Positions 8,279-16,726 of a DNA stretch of 64,000 nt are shown piece after piece. Below the pieces are notes generated by a model. That model did not search any database. It saw nothing but the letters and a program-made list of their open reading frames with translations, and was not told the DNA's origin. Each line of letters starts with the position of its first letter. Within the stretch, counting starts at the first letter, position 1. The stretch is from Halovenus salina. Its GTDB lineage: Archaea; Halobacteriota; Halobacteria; Halobacteriales; Haloarculaceae. Location of the stretch: assembly GCF_026410925.1 (NCBI RefSeq), contig NZ_CP112972.1:1302001-1366000 (forward strand), given 5' to 3'. A program made the position numbers and the translations under genes.

Positions 8279-9814
8279 ATGGCAACGTCAAACTCGAATC
8301 CGCTTGTACAGTGGTATGAAACCCGTGTCGGAACGTCCTCGACAGCAGACGAGGCACTCGGCTACTGGGTATTCGTTCTGGGCGTCATCACTGGTGTCGT
8401 CGGGATTGGGCTAATTCTGGTCAGTGGGGTAGAGTCAACCGAACGGGGCGCGGGCGCGATGCTCGCGGCGATTGCGTTGTTGCTGTTGCTCATCGGGCCG
8501 GTAATCAGGCTCCCCTTACGACGGGCCGCAACGCTGTTGTCGTATCTCGGCGCTGTGTTCTGTCTGCTCGCAGTCTCGTGGTTCTTTGTCGCCTATCCCG
8601 ACGGTTTCGGCACGCAGTTCGACGGCCAGGAAGTCGAGATAATCGGCCTCTACGGGCTGGGTGTGCTGGCAATCGCCGCCGGCGGCATCTTCACCCCGCT
8701 GATGGTGAGTCCGCGCGAAGAACAGGAGGCCGCCGAGGCCCGGGCCGCAGAGGCCGAACGCGAGCGCGACGCCGCAATCGAAGAGGCAAAACAGCAGGCC
8801 ACCGAGGCAGCCGAGGAGCGACGCGAGCGTGAAGCCCTCGAAGCAGAACTCCAACGCATTGAGGACAGCCAGTCACAGTTCGAGCTGTTCACCGACAAGG
8901 GCGGCAAACACCGCTGGCGGCTCCGCCACCGCAACCGCAACGTCATCGCCGACAGCGCACAGGGGTACGCCTCCCGTCAGAAGGCACAGCAGGGCCTGAG
9001 CGCTGTCAAACGTGACGTCGTCGGCGCTGGCGTCGTCGACCTCGATAAGATAGAGGACGTAGAGGTCACCGAGCCAGACGAGGGTGTCGAAGCGGACGCC
9101 CCCGAGTTCGTCGAGACCGCCGAGAGCAAGGCAACCTTCGAGACCTACGAGGACAACGAGGGCAAACATCGCTGGCGACTTCTCCACGACAACGGAAACA
9201 TCATCGCGGCCAGCGGCGAGGGGTACACCGCCCCGGGAAGCCGAGACGACGCAGTCGAGCGCGTTCGACAGTACGTCCAGTCTGCGGACTATCTCAAGCT
9301 CGACCCATCGGCGTTCGAACTCTACCGCGACAGCGCCGGCCAGTACCGCTGGCGGCTGCTCCACAAGAACGGCAACATCCTGGCCGACAGCGGCCAGGGG
9401 TACGCTTCCCGCCAGAAGGCCCGCCAGGGCATCGACAGCGTCCAGTCCAACGTCGGCGACGACAGCAAAGCCGAGTTCGAGACCTACGAGGACAACGGGG
9501 GCGACTACCGCTGGCGGCTCGTCCACAACAACGGCAACATCATCGCAGACGGCGGCGAAGGGTACGCCAGCAAGAGCGGCGCGGAAGACGCGGTGGTTCG
9601 CGTCCGTGAGTACGCGCCCGAGTCACACGTTCTCGACGTCGGCAGCGCCGCCTTCGAGGTCTACGAGGATGCGGCCGGCGAGTGGCGCTGGCAGCTCCGT
9701 CACCGCAACGGCAATCTGATGGCAAACAGCGGCGAGGGGTACGCCTCCCGCACCGGTGCCGAGGACGGCATCCACAGCGTCAAACACAACGGCCCGAACG
9801 CCGACGTAGAGTAA
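8279..9814 (+). CDS. membrane protein with coiled coil and five HVO_2922/YegP-type (DUF1508) repeats
   Basis: This protein has 511 residues. The first 145 hold about four membrane helices. A charged Ala/Glu/Arg-rich coiled coil follows (about 150-200). Then come five copies of a unit of about 45 residues at about 203, 285, 344, 399 and 460. Each unit reads F-E-x-Y-x-D-x-x-G-x-x-R-W-R-L then N-G-N-x-x-A-x-S-G-x-GY, the signature of the YegP/DUF1508 fold first seen as tandem repeats in HVO_2922. The function of the domain is unknown. An in-frame ATG at 8255 is an alternative start. A strongly AT-rich stretch at 8226-8243 is the likely promoter. Confidence 0.88.
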   Translation: MATSNSNPLVQWYETRVGTSSTADEALGYWVFVLGVITGVVGIGLILVSGVESTERGAGAMLAAIALLLLLIGPVIRLPLRRAATLLSYLGAVFCLLAVSWFFVAYPDGFGTQFDGQEVEIIGLYGLGVLAIAAGGIFTPLMVSPREEQEAAEARAAEAERERDAAIEEAKQQATEAAEERREREALEAELQRIEDSQSQFELFTDKGGKHRWRLRHRNRNVIADSAQGYASRQKAQQGLSAVKRDVVGAGVVDLDKIEDVEVTEPDEGVEADAPEFVETAESKATFETYEDNEGKHRWRLLHDNGNIIAASGEGYTAPGSRDDAVERVRQYVQSADYLKLDPSAFELYRDSAGQYRWRLLHKNGNILADSGQGYASRQKARQGIDSVQSNVGDDSKAEFETYEDNGGDYRWRLVHNNGNIIADGGEGYASKSGAEDAVVRVREYAPESHVLDVGSAAFEVYEDAAGEWRWQLRHRNGNLMANSGEGYASRTGAEDGIHSVKHNGPNADVE

Positions 9815-9864
9815 CACCCGGTAGGAGTGAAACGCCTTTGTCGCCGGCCCACCACATTTGGGGT

Positions 9865-10260
9865 ATGGGATACAGCTGTCCGGTCTGTGACGACCCACAG
9901 GCCGACGCGCGCCACCTCGCGAATCACCTGGCTTTCACCGCCCTCGTCCGTGGCGGCGACCACGAGGCGTGGCTCGACGAGCACGTCCCCGACTGGGAGT
10001 CGATGGGCGAGGAGGATCTCGCGCCGGAGGTCACAGAACACGCCGACGAAACCGAGTATCCGCAGGTGTTCGAAGACACAGCGGAGTCTCACGACCACCA
10101 ACACAAGGGTCAGGCTGAGTCGGACATCCCCGATGACGTGCCTGTGGCCGACCTGCCTGACCAGGGCGACCTCTCGGCGGAGGCAGCAGATGCCGTCGAG
10201 CGTGCCCGGGAGCTGACCAGACAGCGCCACGAGGACGACGAGGGAAAGGAAAGCCAGTAG
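9865..10260 (+). CDS. DUF5810-like zinc-finger protein
   Basis: This 131-residue protein starts with a C-P-x-C-D pair (CPVCDD, residues 5-10), followed by two histidines in an H-L-A-N-H segment (about 17-21), a C2H2-like zinc site. The C-terminal two thirds are acidic and low complexity and end with a short helix. The arrangement matches the haloarchaeal DUF5810 family. The role is unknown. It ends one base into the GTG that opens the upstream extension of the next gene, so 9865-11253 forms a tight three-gene run with the DUF5809-like and Nudix genes. Confidence 0.75.
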   Translation: MGYSCPVCDDPQADARHLANHLAFTALVRGGDHEAWLDEHVPDWESMGEEDLAPEVTEHADETEYPQVFEDTAESHDHQHKGQAESDIPDDVPVADLPDQGDLSAEAADAVERARELTRQRHEDDEGKESQ

Positions 10261-10283
10261 TGACCGGCAACAAACCATCGGGC

Positions 10284-10712
10284 ATGGAGACAGACGGGCT
10301 GTTCGCCCCGGAGACGGCAGCCGAGGCAAACGCACAGTTCGAGACCCTCGCCCCGGCAGCGAGCGAGGTCGTCCGTGCCGTCGCCAAGGAGATGGGATTC
10401 GACACCGGCGAGTACGACGACCGCGTCACCGGCGAGGTCATCGAGACGGCACGCGAGGCGCTGTACGCCTCTCTGCTCGAAGTCCGAATCGGTGACCGTG
10501 AGGAGTACTACGAGTGGTGTGACGACCACGAGTGCGAGCCGGTCGAGGTTGGGAGTCAAAACGTCGACCGCGTCGTGTGGCACGCCGCACCCTTCGCAGA
10601 GACTGCCGTCGCGGCAACTTTTCAGGAGGAGCGAGAGGCCGCAGTCGCCACACTCAGGCGGCAAGCCTTTGGTCGCCTCTACGCCGACATGCTGGAGGGA
10701 CAGCGTGACTGA
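10284..10712 (+). CDS. DUF5809-like protein
   Basis: This 142-residue soluble, mostly helical protein starts METDGLFAPET, which I recognise as the usual N-terminus of haloarchaeal DUF5809 proteins. I therefore prefer ATG 10284 to the GTG at 10260. It contains a C-D-D-H-E-C stretch (about residues 79-84) that could bind a metal. It lies between the DUF5810-like gene and the Nudix gene and overlaps the latter by 8 nt, which indicates translational coupling. No biochemical function is known. Confidence 0.75.
   Translation: METDGLFAPETAAEANAQFETLAPAASEVVRAVAKEMGFDTGEYDDRVTGEVIETAREALYASLLEVRIGDREEYYEWCDDHECEPVEVGSQNVDRVVWHAAPFAETAVAATFQEEREAAVATLRRQAFGRLYADMLEGQRD
10693..10698 (+). promoter_or_regulatory. 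Shine-Dalgarno sequence of the Nudix gene
   Basis: GGAGGG lies inside the end of the upstream gene, six bases before the GTG at 10705. It fixes the Nudix start and explains how a gene inside an operon is translated in an organism where first genes are often leaderless. Confidence 0.6.
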
Positions 10713-11253
10713 CGAGTCTACGAACGAAGACGACTGGGAGGTGCTCGACTCTGTTGTGGAGTACGAGACCGGCTGGTACCAGGGCGGGTACGACCTGCTC
10801 GAACAGCCAGACGGCACCCAGAAAAAATACTACTGGGCCGAGATTCAGCCGGCGGTCGTCATCGTTGCCGTCGCCGACGACGAACTGGTCGTCGTCGAGC
10901 AGTTCAGACCCGCCATCGGCGAGCACTGCCTCGAACTGCCGGCTGGACTCGTCGAAGACGGCGAGTCATACACGACCGCTGGTGCACGCGAGCTCCGCGA
11001 GGAGACGGGGTTCGACCCCGCGGGCGTCTCGCTGCTCGAAGAGTTCTGGGTCGCGACCGGCGTGTTGCGCCACCGCCGCGGCATCGTCTTCGCCGAGGGA
11101 CTCGAACCCGGTGTCCCCGAGCGCGACACCAACGAGTTTCTCTCTGTCGGGACTGTCCCAGTTTCGGAGGCGCTCGAACGTGCCCGGGCCGAGCCGGCGA
11201 ACGACGCCACTATCGAGGGGATTCTACTCGCAGAGCACGAGGGGCTGCTCTGA
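10705..11253 (+). CDS. Nudix hydrolase, ADP-ribose pyrophosphatase-like
   Basis: This 182-residue protein carries a complete Nudix box at about residues 88-110: G-x5-E-x7-R-E-L-x-E-E-x-G-F. The upstream strand region (V-E-Q-F-R and E-L-P-A-G) is typical of the ADP-ribose pyrophosphatase branch. Such enzymes split nucleoside diphosphate derivatives with Mg2+ bound by the Glu cluster. The start is GTG 10705, set by the GGAGG six bases upstream and by the match of the N-terminus. It closes the three-gene run with the DUF5810- and DUF5809-like genes. The exact substrate cannot be read from the sequence. Confidence 0.9.
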   Translation: MTDESTNEDDWEVLDSVVEYETGWYQGGYDLLEQPDGTQKKYYWAEIQPAVVIVAVADDELVVVEQFRPAIGEHCLELPAGLVEDGESYTTAGARELREETGFDPAGVSLLEEFWVATGVLRHRRGIVFAEGLEPGVPERDTNEFLSVGTVPVSEALERARAEPANDATIEGILLAEHEGLL

Positions 11254-11256
11254 GCG

Positions 11257-12132
11257 TTACAGAAGCTGTGCTCCCTCTCCGATTTCACTCTGGAACGCCC
11301 GAGCTTCGACGCCGCGGTCGTCGAAGGCCTCGACCATTGCGGCAGCCACGCGGCGCTTGAAGCCGTCGGAACAGACCGCGAGCACCCCCGGCCCGGCACC
11401 GCTTATCGTCACGCCCGTCGCGCCAGCATCGAGTGCCTGGTCGTGGACATGCTCGTAGCCGTCGATGAGTTTCGCTCTGGCCGGTGTGACCAGGTTATCG
11501 CACATGCCCTGGCCGACAAGGTAGGGGTCGTCCCGTTCCATTCCCGCGGTCAGTGTGGCGGCGTTGCCGACGGTCTCGACCATCTCCGTGAGGCGAGCGC
11601 CATCTGGCACAACCGCCCGGGCGTCGCCCGTCGAAACCACGATATCCGGCAGACAGACGACCAGCTCTAGGTCGGCCGGGACGTGCGTTACGCCCTCTGG
11701 CGTGGCGATGGTGAACCCGCCGAGCAGCGCTGGCGCGACGTTGTCCTCGTGGGCTTCGCCGGCGACGACCGCCTCGCCTTCGGCGGCAATCGGCACGAGT
11801 TCTTCCCGCGAGTATCCGCGGTCGTACAGCTCGTTCAACGCGAGCGCCGCCGCCGCCGCGCTGGCCGCCGACGAGCCGAGTCCCGACGCCGGCCGGACCC
11901 CCTTGTCGATACGGATGCGAGCCGGCGCATCAAGGGCGTCGACGACCGCGCCGACCGTGTTCTGTGCGGGGTCTTCTGGGATGTACTGGCTCCCGGCCCC
12001 GGTGACAGACAGCGTTGTCCGAGGGGCTTTCTCGACGCGGAGTACGTCTGCCGGCCCCGAGAGCGCCACCCCAAAGACATCGTAGCCGCTCCCGAGATTT
12101 GCGCTCGTCGCCGGTGCCCGGACGGTAAGCAT
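11257..12132 (-). CDS. thrB: homoserine kinase
   Basis: This 291-residue GHMP-family kinase phosphorylates homoserine on the route to threonine. It starts with the family N-terminus A-P-A-T-S-A-N-L-G-S-G-Y-D. The ATP-binding motif P-A-S-G-L-G-S-S-A-A-S is at about 82-92, and the third motif S-G-A-G-P-G is near residue 252. The length fits bacterial and archaeal ThrB. It is convergent with the Nudix gene (3-nt gap). The start at ATG 12132 is 134 nt from the divergent sugar dehydrogenase gene, so both promoters share that short region. Confidence 0.93.
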   Translation of the reverse strand: MLTVRAPATSANLGSGYDVFGVALSGPADVLRVEKAPRTTLSVTGAGSQYIPEDPAQNTVGAVVDALDAPARIRIDKGVRPASGLGSSAASAAAAALALNELYDRGYSREELVPIAAEGEAVVAGEAHEDNVAPALLGGFTIATPEGVTHVPADLELVVCLPDIVVSTGDARAVVPDGARLTEMVETVGNAATLTAGMERDDPYLVGQGMCDNLVTPARAKLIDGYEHVHDQALDAGATGVTISGAGPGVLAVCSDGFKRRVAAAMVEAFDDRGVEARAFQSEIGEGAQLL

Positions 12133-12266
12133 ACCCGTCCTTTCACCGGTGCCATAAAAAACCTGACGAGAGAGTACACCTGTCGACGACAGGTCCCCGT
12201 CCGTGGGTGGTCCGCGAGCAAGTGTTTTTCCTCCGGAATCCGTAGAATAGGCAGGTGATTTTCTCG

Positions 12267-13529
12267 ATGGACGACCGCGTTCGGCGGACGACGCGTCGGG
12301 CGGCACTGCTCGGGTTTGTCGGCGCGCTCGGGACAGTCGCCGGCTGTCTGGGCGACGATGGAGCATCGACCCCTTCGGGCGGAACGCCGACCGGAGAGAC
12401 ACCGACCAGCGGTGGGAGCGACACGCCGAACGCGACGGCCACCCACGAGTTCGCTGTCGAGACTGTGACCGAAGCAGTCGACGCCCCTTGGGGTATGTCC
12501 TTTCTCCCCCGCGAGAGCCAGCTACTCGTGACCGAGCGCGGGGGGCGTCTCTCGCTTATCGACCACGAGACAGGCGAGCTGACGCCAGTCGATGGAGCGC
12601 CCGCAGTGTTCGCCGGCGGCCAGGGTGGGCTGCTCGACGTGACACTTCATCCAGACTTTCCCGACCCATCCTGGGTATATCTCACATACAGCGTGGCTAA
12701 CGACCAGAGCGAGACCGCGACAGCGCTCGGGCGGGGACGGTTACGGGTCGATTCGGCATCGCTCGAAGATTTCGAGCGGCTCCACGTCGCGGAGCCGTAC
12801 GTCGACTCGGCTGGTCACTTCGGCTCGCGGACCGTCTTCGGACAGAGCGGACGGCTCTACATGACCACAGGGGACCGCCAGTTCAAGAACTTCGGGGTCG
12901 ACCACGTTTCCCAGGACCGGACGAACGAACTCGGGGCAGTCCTCCGGCTGAGGCCCGACGGCTCGATACCCGAGGACAATCCCTTCGTCGGGGACGAGGC
13001 CGCGGTCGACTCGCTGTACAGCTACGGCCACCGGAATCCGCAGGGACTCATGCGCCACCCCGAGACCGGTGACATCTGGGAGACCGAACACGGCGAGCGA
13101 GACGGCGACGAAATCAACCGCCTCCAGGCCGGCGGCAACTACGGCTGGCCGGTGGCGAGTACTGCCTGTAACTACGGCACTGACGACCCCGTCGGCGACG
13201 ACCACTTCGAGCGGGACGACGTCGTTGCGCCGGTCTACTACTGGGAGTGTGGAACTGGTGGGTTCCCGCCCGCCGGCGGGACCTTCTACGACGGCGACGC
13301 CTTCCCGAACTGGCAGGGTGACCTGTTCGTCGGTAACCTCGCCGGCGCGTATCTCGGGCGACTGGTCGTCACCGACCCCGGCGGCGACCCGAGCGTGACC
13401 GAAGCCGACCCACTGCTTGACGGACGGGACTGGCGTATCCGGGATGTTACAGTAGCTCCTGACACCGGCCATCTCTACGTCGCTGTCGACGCCGACGGCG
13501 GTCCAATCGTGCGGCTCGTGCCGGCTTGA
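12267..13529 (+). CDS. PQQ-dependent sugar dehydrogenase-like lipoprotein (glucose/sorbosone dehydrogenase family)
   Basis: This 420-residue exported protein has a twin-arginine-containing signal with a lipobox ending at a Cys (A-G-C, about residue 27) and a Thr/Gly/Ser-rich linker, so it is probably a membrane-anchored, surface-exposed lipoprotein. The body is a six-bladed beta-propeller of the GSDH family. Recognisable parts are the W-G-M-S-F-L-P strand, a G-H-F-G-S-R-T-V-F blade, Y-G-H-R-N-P-Q-G and W-E-T-E-H-G. Members oxidise aldose sugars with PQQ. Whether this cell makes PQQ is not visible here. ATG 12267 is preferred to GTG 12255 because it starts the Tat signal. Confidence 0.88.
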   Translation: MDDRVRRTTRRAALLGFVGALGTVAGCLGDDGASTPSGGTPTGETPTSGGSDTPNATATHEFAVETVTEAVDAPWGMSFLPRESQLLVTERGGRLSLIDHETGELTPVDGAPAVFAGGQGGLLDVTLHPDFPDPSWVYLTYSVANDQSETATALGRGRLRVDSASLEDFERLHVAEPYVDSAGHFGSRTVFGQSGRLYMTTGDRQFKNFGVDHVSQDRTNELGAVLRLRPDGSIPEDNPFVGDEAAVDSLYSYGHRNPQGLMRHPETGDIWETEHGERDGDEINRLQAGGNYGWPVASTACNYGTDDPVGDDHFERDDVVAPVYYWECGTGGFPPAGGTFYDGDAFPNWQGDLFVGNLAGAYLGRLVVTDPGGDPSVTEADPLLDGRDWRIRDVTVAPDTGHLYVAVDADGGPIVRLVPA

Positions 13530-13549
13530 CCCCAAGGCCACAGACGTTC

Positions 13550-14215
13550 TTAAGCGAGTGCGTCGAGCGTCGCCTGTAGTTGGTCGACGAGAAAGAGGCG
13601 GACAAGCAACACGAACAACAAAAAGACAACGGCGTAGACGACGGCTGCTTCTCGGCGGCGCTCAAAAAAGCCCCGCACGGTCATCTCCCGTCCCGCGTAG
13701 ACCACGTAGTCGGCGACGGCAAACGCCGAGATGGAGCCGACCAGCCACATCGAGGCCTGTGTCGCCGGGGTGTGCGGAACGAGCATCGCCACCATCGCCA
13801 CGAACTGGAGGTTGGTCACGGCTTTGCCGAGACGGCTCGCCCTGATGTCTTCCGGCTCCATCGCCAACAGCGGCGTCGACAGTCCTAACAGGAGAATGAA
13901 CCCGTCCCTGGCGAAAAAGAGAGCGAGGTACTCGAAGCCGAGGTCAGTCCGGGGGAACAACACGGCAACGAGCAACAGCGCGACAAGCTTGTCGAAGGCC
14001 GGGTCGAGGACAGCACCGAGTTCGGTCGCCTGGTCGAGTCGGCGGGCGAGCCAGCCGTCGAGGCCGTCTGTCGCGACGATGAGAGCGAAGACCGGATACT
14101 GCCAGAGCGTATCGAGGACGGCGACGAGAACGAGAAATAGCGGCAGCCGGGCGACGGTCACCAGATTCGGGACCGTCCAGATTTCGTCTGCCCGCTCGCG
14201 CCAGTCGATGTCCAT
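13550..14215 (-). CDS. CDP-alcohol phosphatidyltransferase
   Basis: This 221-residue integral membrane enzyme has the CDP-alcohol phosphotransferase motif D-G-L-D-G-W-L-A-R-R, then G-A-V-L-D-P-A-F-D at about residues 49-76. The four aspartates hold the catalytic divalent metals. Five to six helices follow the usual topology. In archaea such enzymes join CDP-archaeol to a polar alcohol such as glycerol phosphate, serine or inositol phosphate to make polar lipids. The headgroup cannot be read from the motif. It is convergent with the sugar dehydrogenase gene and divergent from the flavin-type gene at 14341. Confidence 0.9.
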   Translation of the reverse strand: MDIDWRERADEIWTVPNLVTVARLPLFLVLVAVLDTLWQYPVFALIVATDGLDGWLARRLDQATELGAVLDPAFDKLVALLLVAVLFPRTDLGFEYLALFFARDGFILLLGLSTPLLAMEPEDIRASRLGKAVTNLQFVAMVAMLVPHTPATQASMWLVGSISAFAVADYVVYAGREMTVRGFFERRREAAVVYAVVFLLFVLLVRLFLVDQLQATLDALA

Positions 14216-14311
14216 GGCGTGTCGTGCCGCTGGTAGCGTAATGTATTTCCCGATTTCTCCGCTCAGCGACAGCTCCAGCGGGACAGCGTTGTGTCGCGGT
14301 CGCCGCTGGGC

Positions 14312-14320
14312 TTTTTATTA
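14312..14320 (+). promoter_or_regulatory. TATA box of the 14341 gene
   Basis: TTTTTATTA is centred 25 nt before ATG 14341, the spacing expected for a leaderless haloarchaeal transcript. Confidence 0.5.
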
Positions 14321-14340
14321 CGGCATGTGAATGTACCACT

Positions 14341-14781
14341 ATGACAGAGCCAGAGCCCGTAACGATGACAGACGAGGAGTGTGACGCGCTACTCGCCCGG
14401 AGAGCCAGCGGCGTCCTCTCGCTGACGACCGCCGCCGACGAGCCGCCCCACTCGATTCCGGTTTCGTTCGGCTACGACAGCATGACCTCCACGTTTTACT
14501 TCCGGCTTGCGGACGCAGACAGCCAGAAGGGAGAGCTTGCCGGCCGTCCCGCCTCGCTTGTCACCTACGACCGGGAGGAAAAATACCAGAGTGTCGTCGC
14601 CAGCGGCACCCTGGAGCCAACCGACGAAGAAAGCGGGACGGAGGCGCTGGCGGGATTCGAGCGTGTCACCATCCCCTACGTGGACATCCACGGCGAGCCA
14701 CCGGCCGACGTGGAGTTCGAGTTCTATCGGCTCGTCGCCGACCGGCTTACCGGTCGCAAAGAGACGACGACAGAGCTGTGA
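14341..14781 (+). CDS. pyridoxamine 5'-phosphate oxidase-like flavin-binding protein
   Basis: This 146-residue protein is a single split-barrel domain. The S-G-V-L-S-L-T-T strand, the P-H-S-I-P-V-S-F-G-Y strand and the later Y-Q-S-V-V-A-S-G-T-L strand are typical of the PNPOx-like family that binds FMN or F420. Such small proteins in archaea are usually uncharacterised reductases or nitroimidazole-resistance-like proteins. The start is set by the TATA box 25 nt upstream. A second, different member of this fold is at 46705. Confidence 0.83.
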   Translation: MTEPEPVTMTDEECDALLARRASGVLSLTTAADEPPHSIPVSFGYDSMTSTFYFRLADADSQKGELAGRPASLVTYDREEKYQSVVASGTLEPTDEESGTEALAGFERVTIPYVDIHGEPPADVEFEFYRLVADRLTGRKETTTEL

Positions 14782-14842
14782 CCGTTCCCGGAGCGCGGGA
14801 CCAACCCTGGCCTTCATACGCCAGTCCTGAGAACATCCACGT

Positions 14843-15700
14843 ATGACCACTCGCGTACTCGTCCCCTACGACACGTCCGAACAGGCAAGCTACGCGCTCG
14901 AACACGCACTCGGTGAGTTCGATGACGCCGAAATCGTCCTCGAACACGTTATCGAGCCCTTTACTAACTACACCGGTGCCGGCGGCTACGACACCACGCG
15001 GTACAAACAGGAACTGGAGAACGCAGAGGAGATGCTGGAGACGGTCTGTGACCGCTACGATGACGACCGCATCGAGACGCTGGTCCACTACGGCCGTCCG
15101 GTACACAAGGTTCTTCAGACAATCGACGAAGAGGACATCGACACGGTCGTCATCGGAAGCCACGGCCGGGACGGGGCAACTCGACTGTTGCTCGGCAGTG
15201 TCGCCGAAACCGTCGCTCGTCGCTCACCGGTTCCGGTGACGGTCGTCAGACAGCCCGCCGACTCCTACGAGACGCCCGAGCGCATTCTCGTCCCCTTCGA
15301 GGGTTCAGAGACATCGGAACACGCGCTGCAGTACGCGCTGGACCACTTCGAGGACGCAACTGTCACGGCGCTGTACGTCGCCGTCCCTGCCAAGGGTGAT
15401 ATCGGCACTGTCGAGGACGCCTTCGACGCCCTCGAAAACTGGGACGACGAACGGACCGCTCACGTCGAGTCGATACTCTCGGCCGCCGAAACTGTCGCCG
15501 CAGACAACGACCGGACAGTTGAGACCCGGAGCGTCGACGGTACGCCCGAAGATGCTCTCGTCGAGTTCGCAGAGCAAGAGAACGTCGACCGAGTCGTGCT
15601 CGGCTCGACGGGTCGTGACGGCCTCAGTCGTCTGCTTCTCGGAAGTGTCGCCGAAACCGTCGTCCGCCGCTCGCCCGTCTCCGTCACGGTCGTGAAGTGA
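14843..15700 (+). CDS. tandem universal stress protein (UspA), two domains
   Basis: This 285-residue protein consists of two complete UspA domains (about 1-140 and 147-285). Each begins with R-I/V-L-V-P and ends with the ATP-binding signature G-S-x-G-R-D-G-x-x-R-L-L-L-G-S-V-A-E-T-V. The presence of the G-2x-G-9x-G(S/T) motif in both halves suggests both bind ATP. The protein is soluble. Tandem Usp proteins are common in haloarchaea and respond to stress, but the specific role is not known. It lies 62 nt after the flavin-type gene and may be cotranscribed with it. Confidence 0.92.
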   Translation: MTTRVLVPYDTSEQASYALEHALGEFDDAEIVLEHVIEPFTNYTGAGGYDTTRYKQELENAEEMLETVCDRYDDDRIETLVHYGRPVHKVLQTIDEEDIDTVVIGSHGRDGATRLLLGSVAETVARRSPVPVTVVRQPADSYETPERILVPFEGSETSEHALQYALDHFEDATVTALYVAVPAKGDIGTVEDAFDALENWDDERTAHVESILSAAETVAADNDRTVETRSVDGTPEDALVEFAEQENVDRVVLGSTGRDGLSRLLLGSVAETVVRRSPVSVTVVK

Positions 15701-15701
15701 G

Positions 15702-16472
15702 CTACGTGTGCGTCGACCCGCCGTCGACGACGAGTGACTCACCGTTGACGTACCCGCTCTGGTCGCTCGCCAGATACAGCGCCGCGTCGGCGATATCTTC
15801 GGGCTGTCCGAACTCGCGCATCGGGACCGTCTGGAGGAACGCCTCCTCGCTCTCGCCGCCGATTATCGGCACGTCTTCGGTGACCATCGACGTCTCGATG
15901 ATACCCGGATGGATTGCATTGACACGGACGCCCTCGGGGCCGTATTTATCGGCTAGCGAGTAGGTCATCAGCCTGACTGCACCCTTCGAGGTACAGTACG
16001 AGACGAAGTCGCCCGACCCTTCGAGGCCTGCCACGCTGGAGAGGTTGATGACCCGCCCGCCCTCATCGAGAAGCTGGTCGATAAGCGCCTGCGTGAGGAA
16101 GTAGACGGCCTTGACGTTGACGGCCATCAGCTGGTCGAATTCCTCCTCGGTCACCTCAGAGAACTCCTCGCCACGGAAGATGCCCGCATTGTTGACAAGC
16201 ACGTCTGCACCGCCCATCTCCGCCGCCGTCGTCGCCACCGTCTGGCGGTCGTCTTGTTCTGTCACGTCACAGTCGACGAACCTCGCGTCTGAATCCGTCT
16301 CCTGGGTGATTCGTTCGTGTGTCGGCGTACCGCCTGTGCGTGGCTCTGTCCGGAGGTCGGCAACCACGATGTCGGCTCCGGCGTCGGCAAGCGATAGACA
16401 GATTTCCCGTCCGATACCACTCGAGCCGCCGGTTACGACCGCTACCTCTCCGCTCAGGTCTGGTTGGCTCAT
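15702..16472 (-). CDS. short-chain dehydrogenase/reductase
   Basis: This 256-residue classical SDR has the cofactor motif T-G-G-S-S-G-I-G (residues 14-21), N-N-A-G at about 92-95, the catalytic Ser in the N-L-S-S-V-A strand, and Y-x-x-x-K in the form Y-C-T-S-K. The closing S-x-Y-V-N-G-x-x-x-x-V-D-G-G segment is typical of glucose 1-dehydrogenase and 3-oxoacyl-ACP reductase-like members. An Asp after the second strand suggests NAD rather than NADP, but this is inference. It is on the same strand as icd but separated by a 254-nt region that holds three hairpins. Confidence 0.9.
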   Translation of the reverse strand: MSQPDLSGEVAVVTGGSSGIGREICLSLADAGADIVVADLRTEPRTGGTPTHERITQETDSDARFVDCDVTEQDDRQTVATTAAEMGGADVLVNNAGIFRGEEFSEVTEEEFDQLMAVNVKAVYFLTQALIDQLLDEGGRVINLSSVAGLEGSGDFVSYCTSKGAVRLMTYSLADKYGPEGVRVNAIHPGIIETSMVTEDVPIIGGESEEAFLQTVPMREFGQPEDIADAALYLASDQSGYVNGESLVVDGGSTHT

Positions 16473-16636
16473 ACGTTACAGTACGTGCGGAGTCGACAAA
16501 AGCGACGCTCACGTTACCAGCGTCTGAGAATAACAGCCCAAAACGTCGACCAGCAGCACCGACGCGGCACCGTCAGCAGCTTCGCAGCGTTCGCGTTTTG
16601 CAGGGTCGCGGGACTTGTTTGGCGACGTTCCCGGTG

Positions 16637-16710
16637 TTCTGACGGTAGAACCGTCAGAGTACGAGACACGCGCTGTGTGAGTGTCTCGATGTTCTGGCGG
16701 CGAAGCCGCC
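16637..16710. repeat. array of three hairpins between icd and the SDR gene
   Basis: Three perfect inverted repeats follow one another. The first is TCTGACGGT/ACCGTCAGA at 16638-16658 with a 3-nt loop. The second is CGAGACAC/GTGTCTCG at 16662-16669 and 16681-16688 with an 11-nt loop. The third is GGCGGC/GCCGCC at 16696-16710 with a GAA loop. The first and third share a GTTCTG entry and look like diverged copies of one unit. They lie just past the icd stop codon, so a role in 3'-end formation or RNA stability of icd mRNA is plausible. Confidence 0.6.
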
Positions 16711-16726
16711 GGCGTCAAGACGCTCT

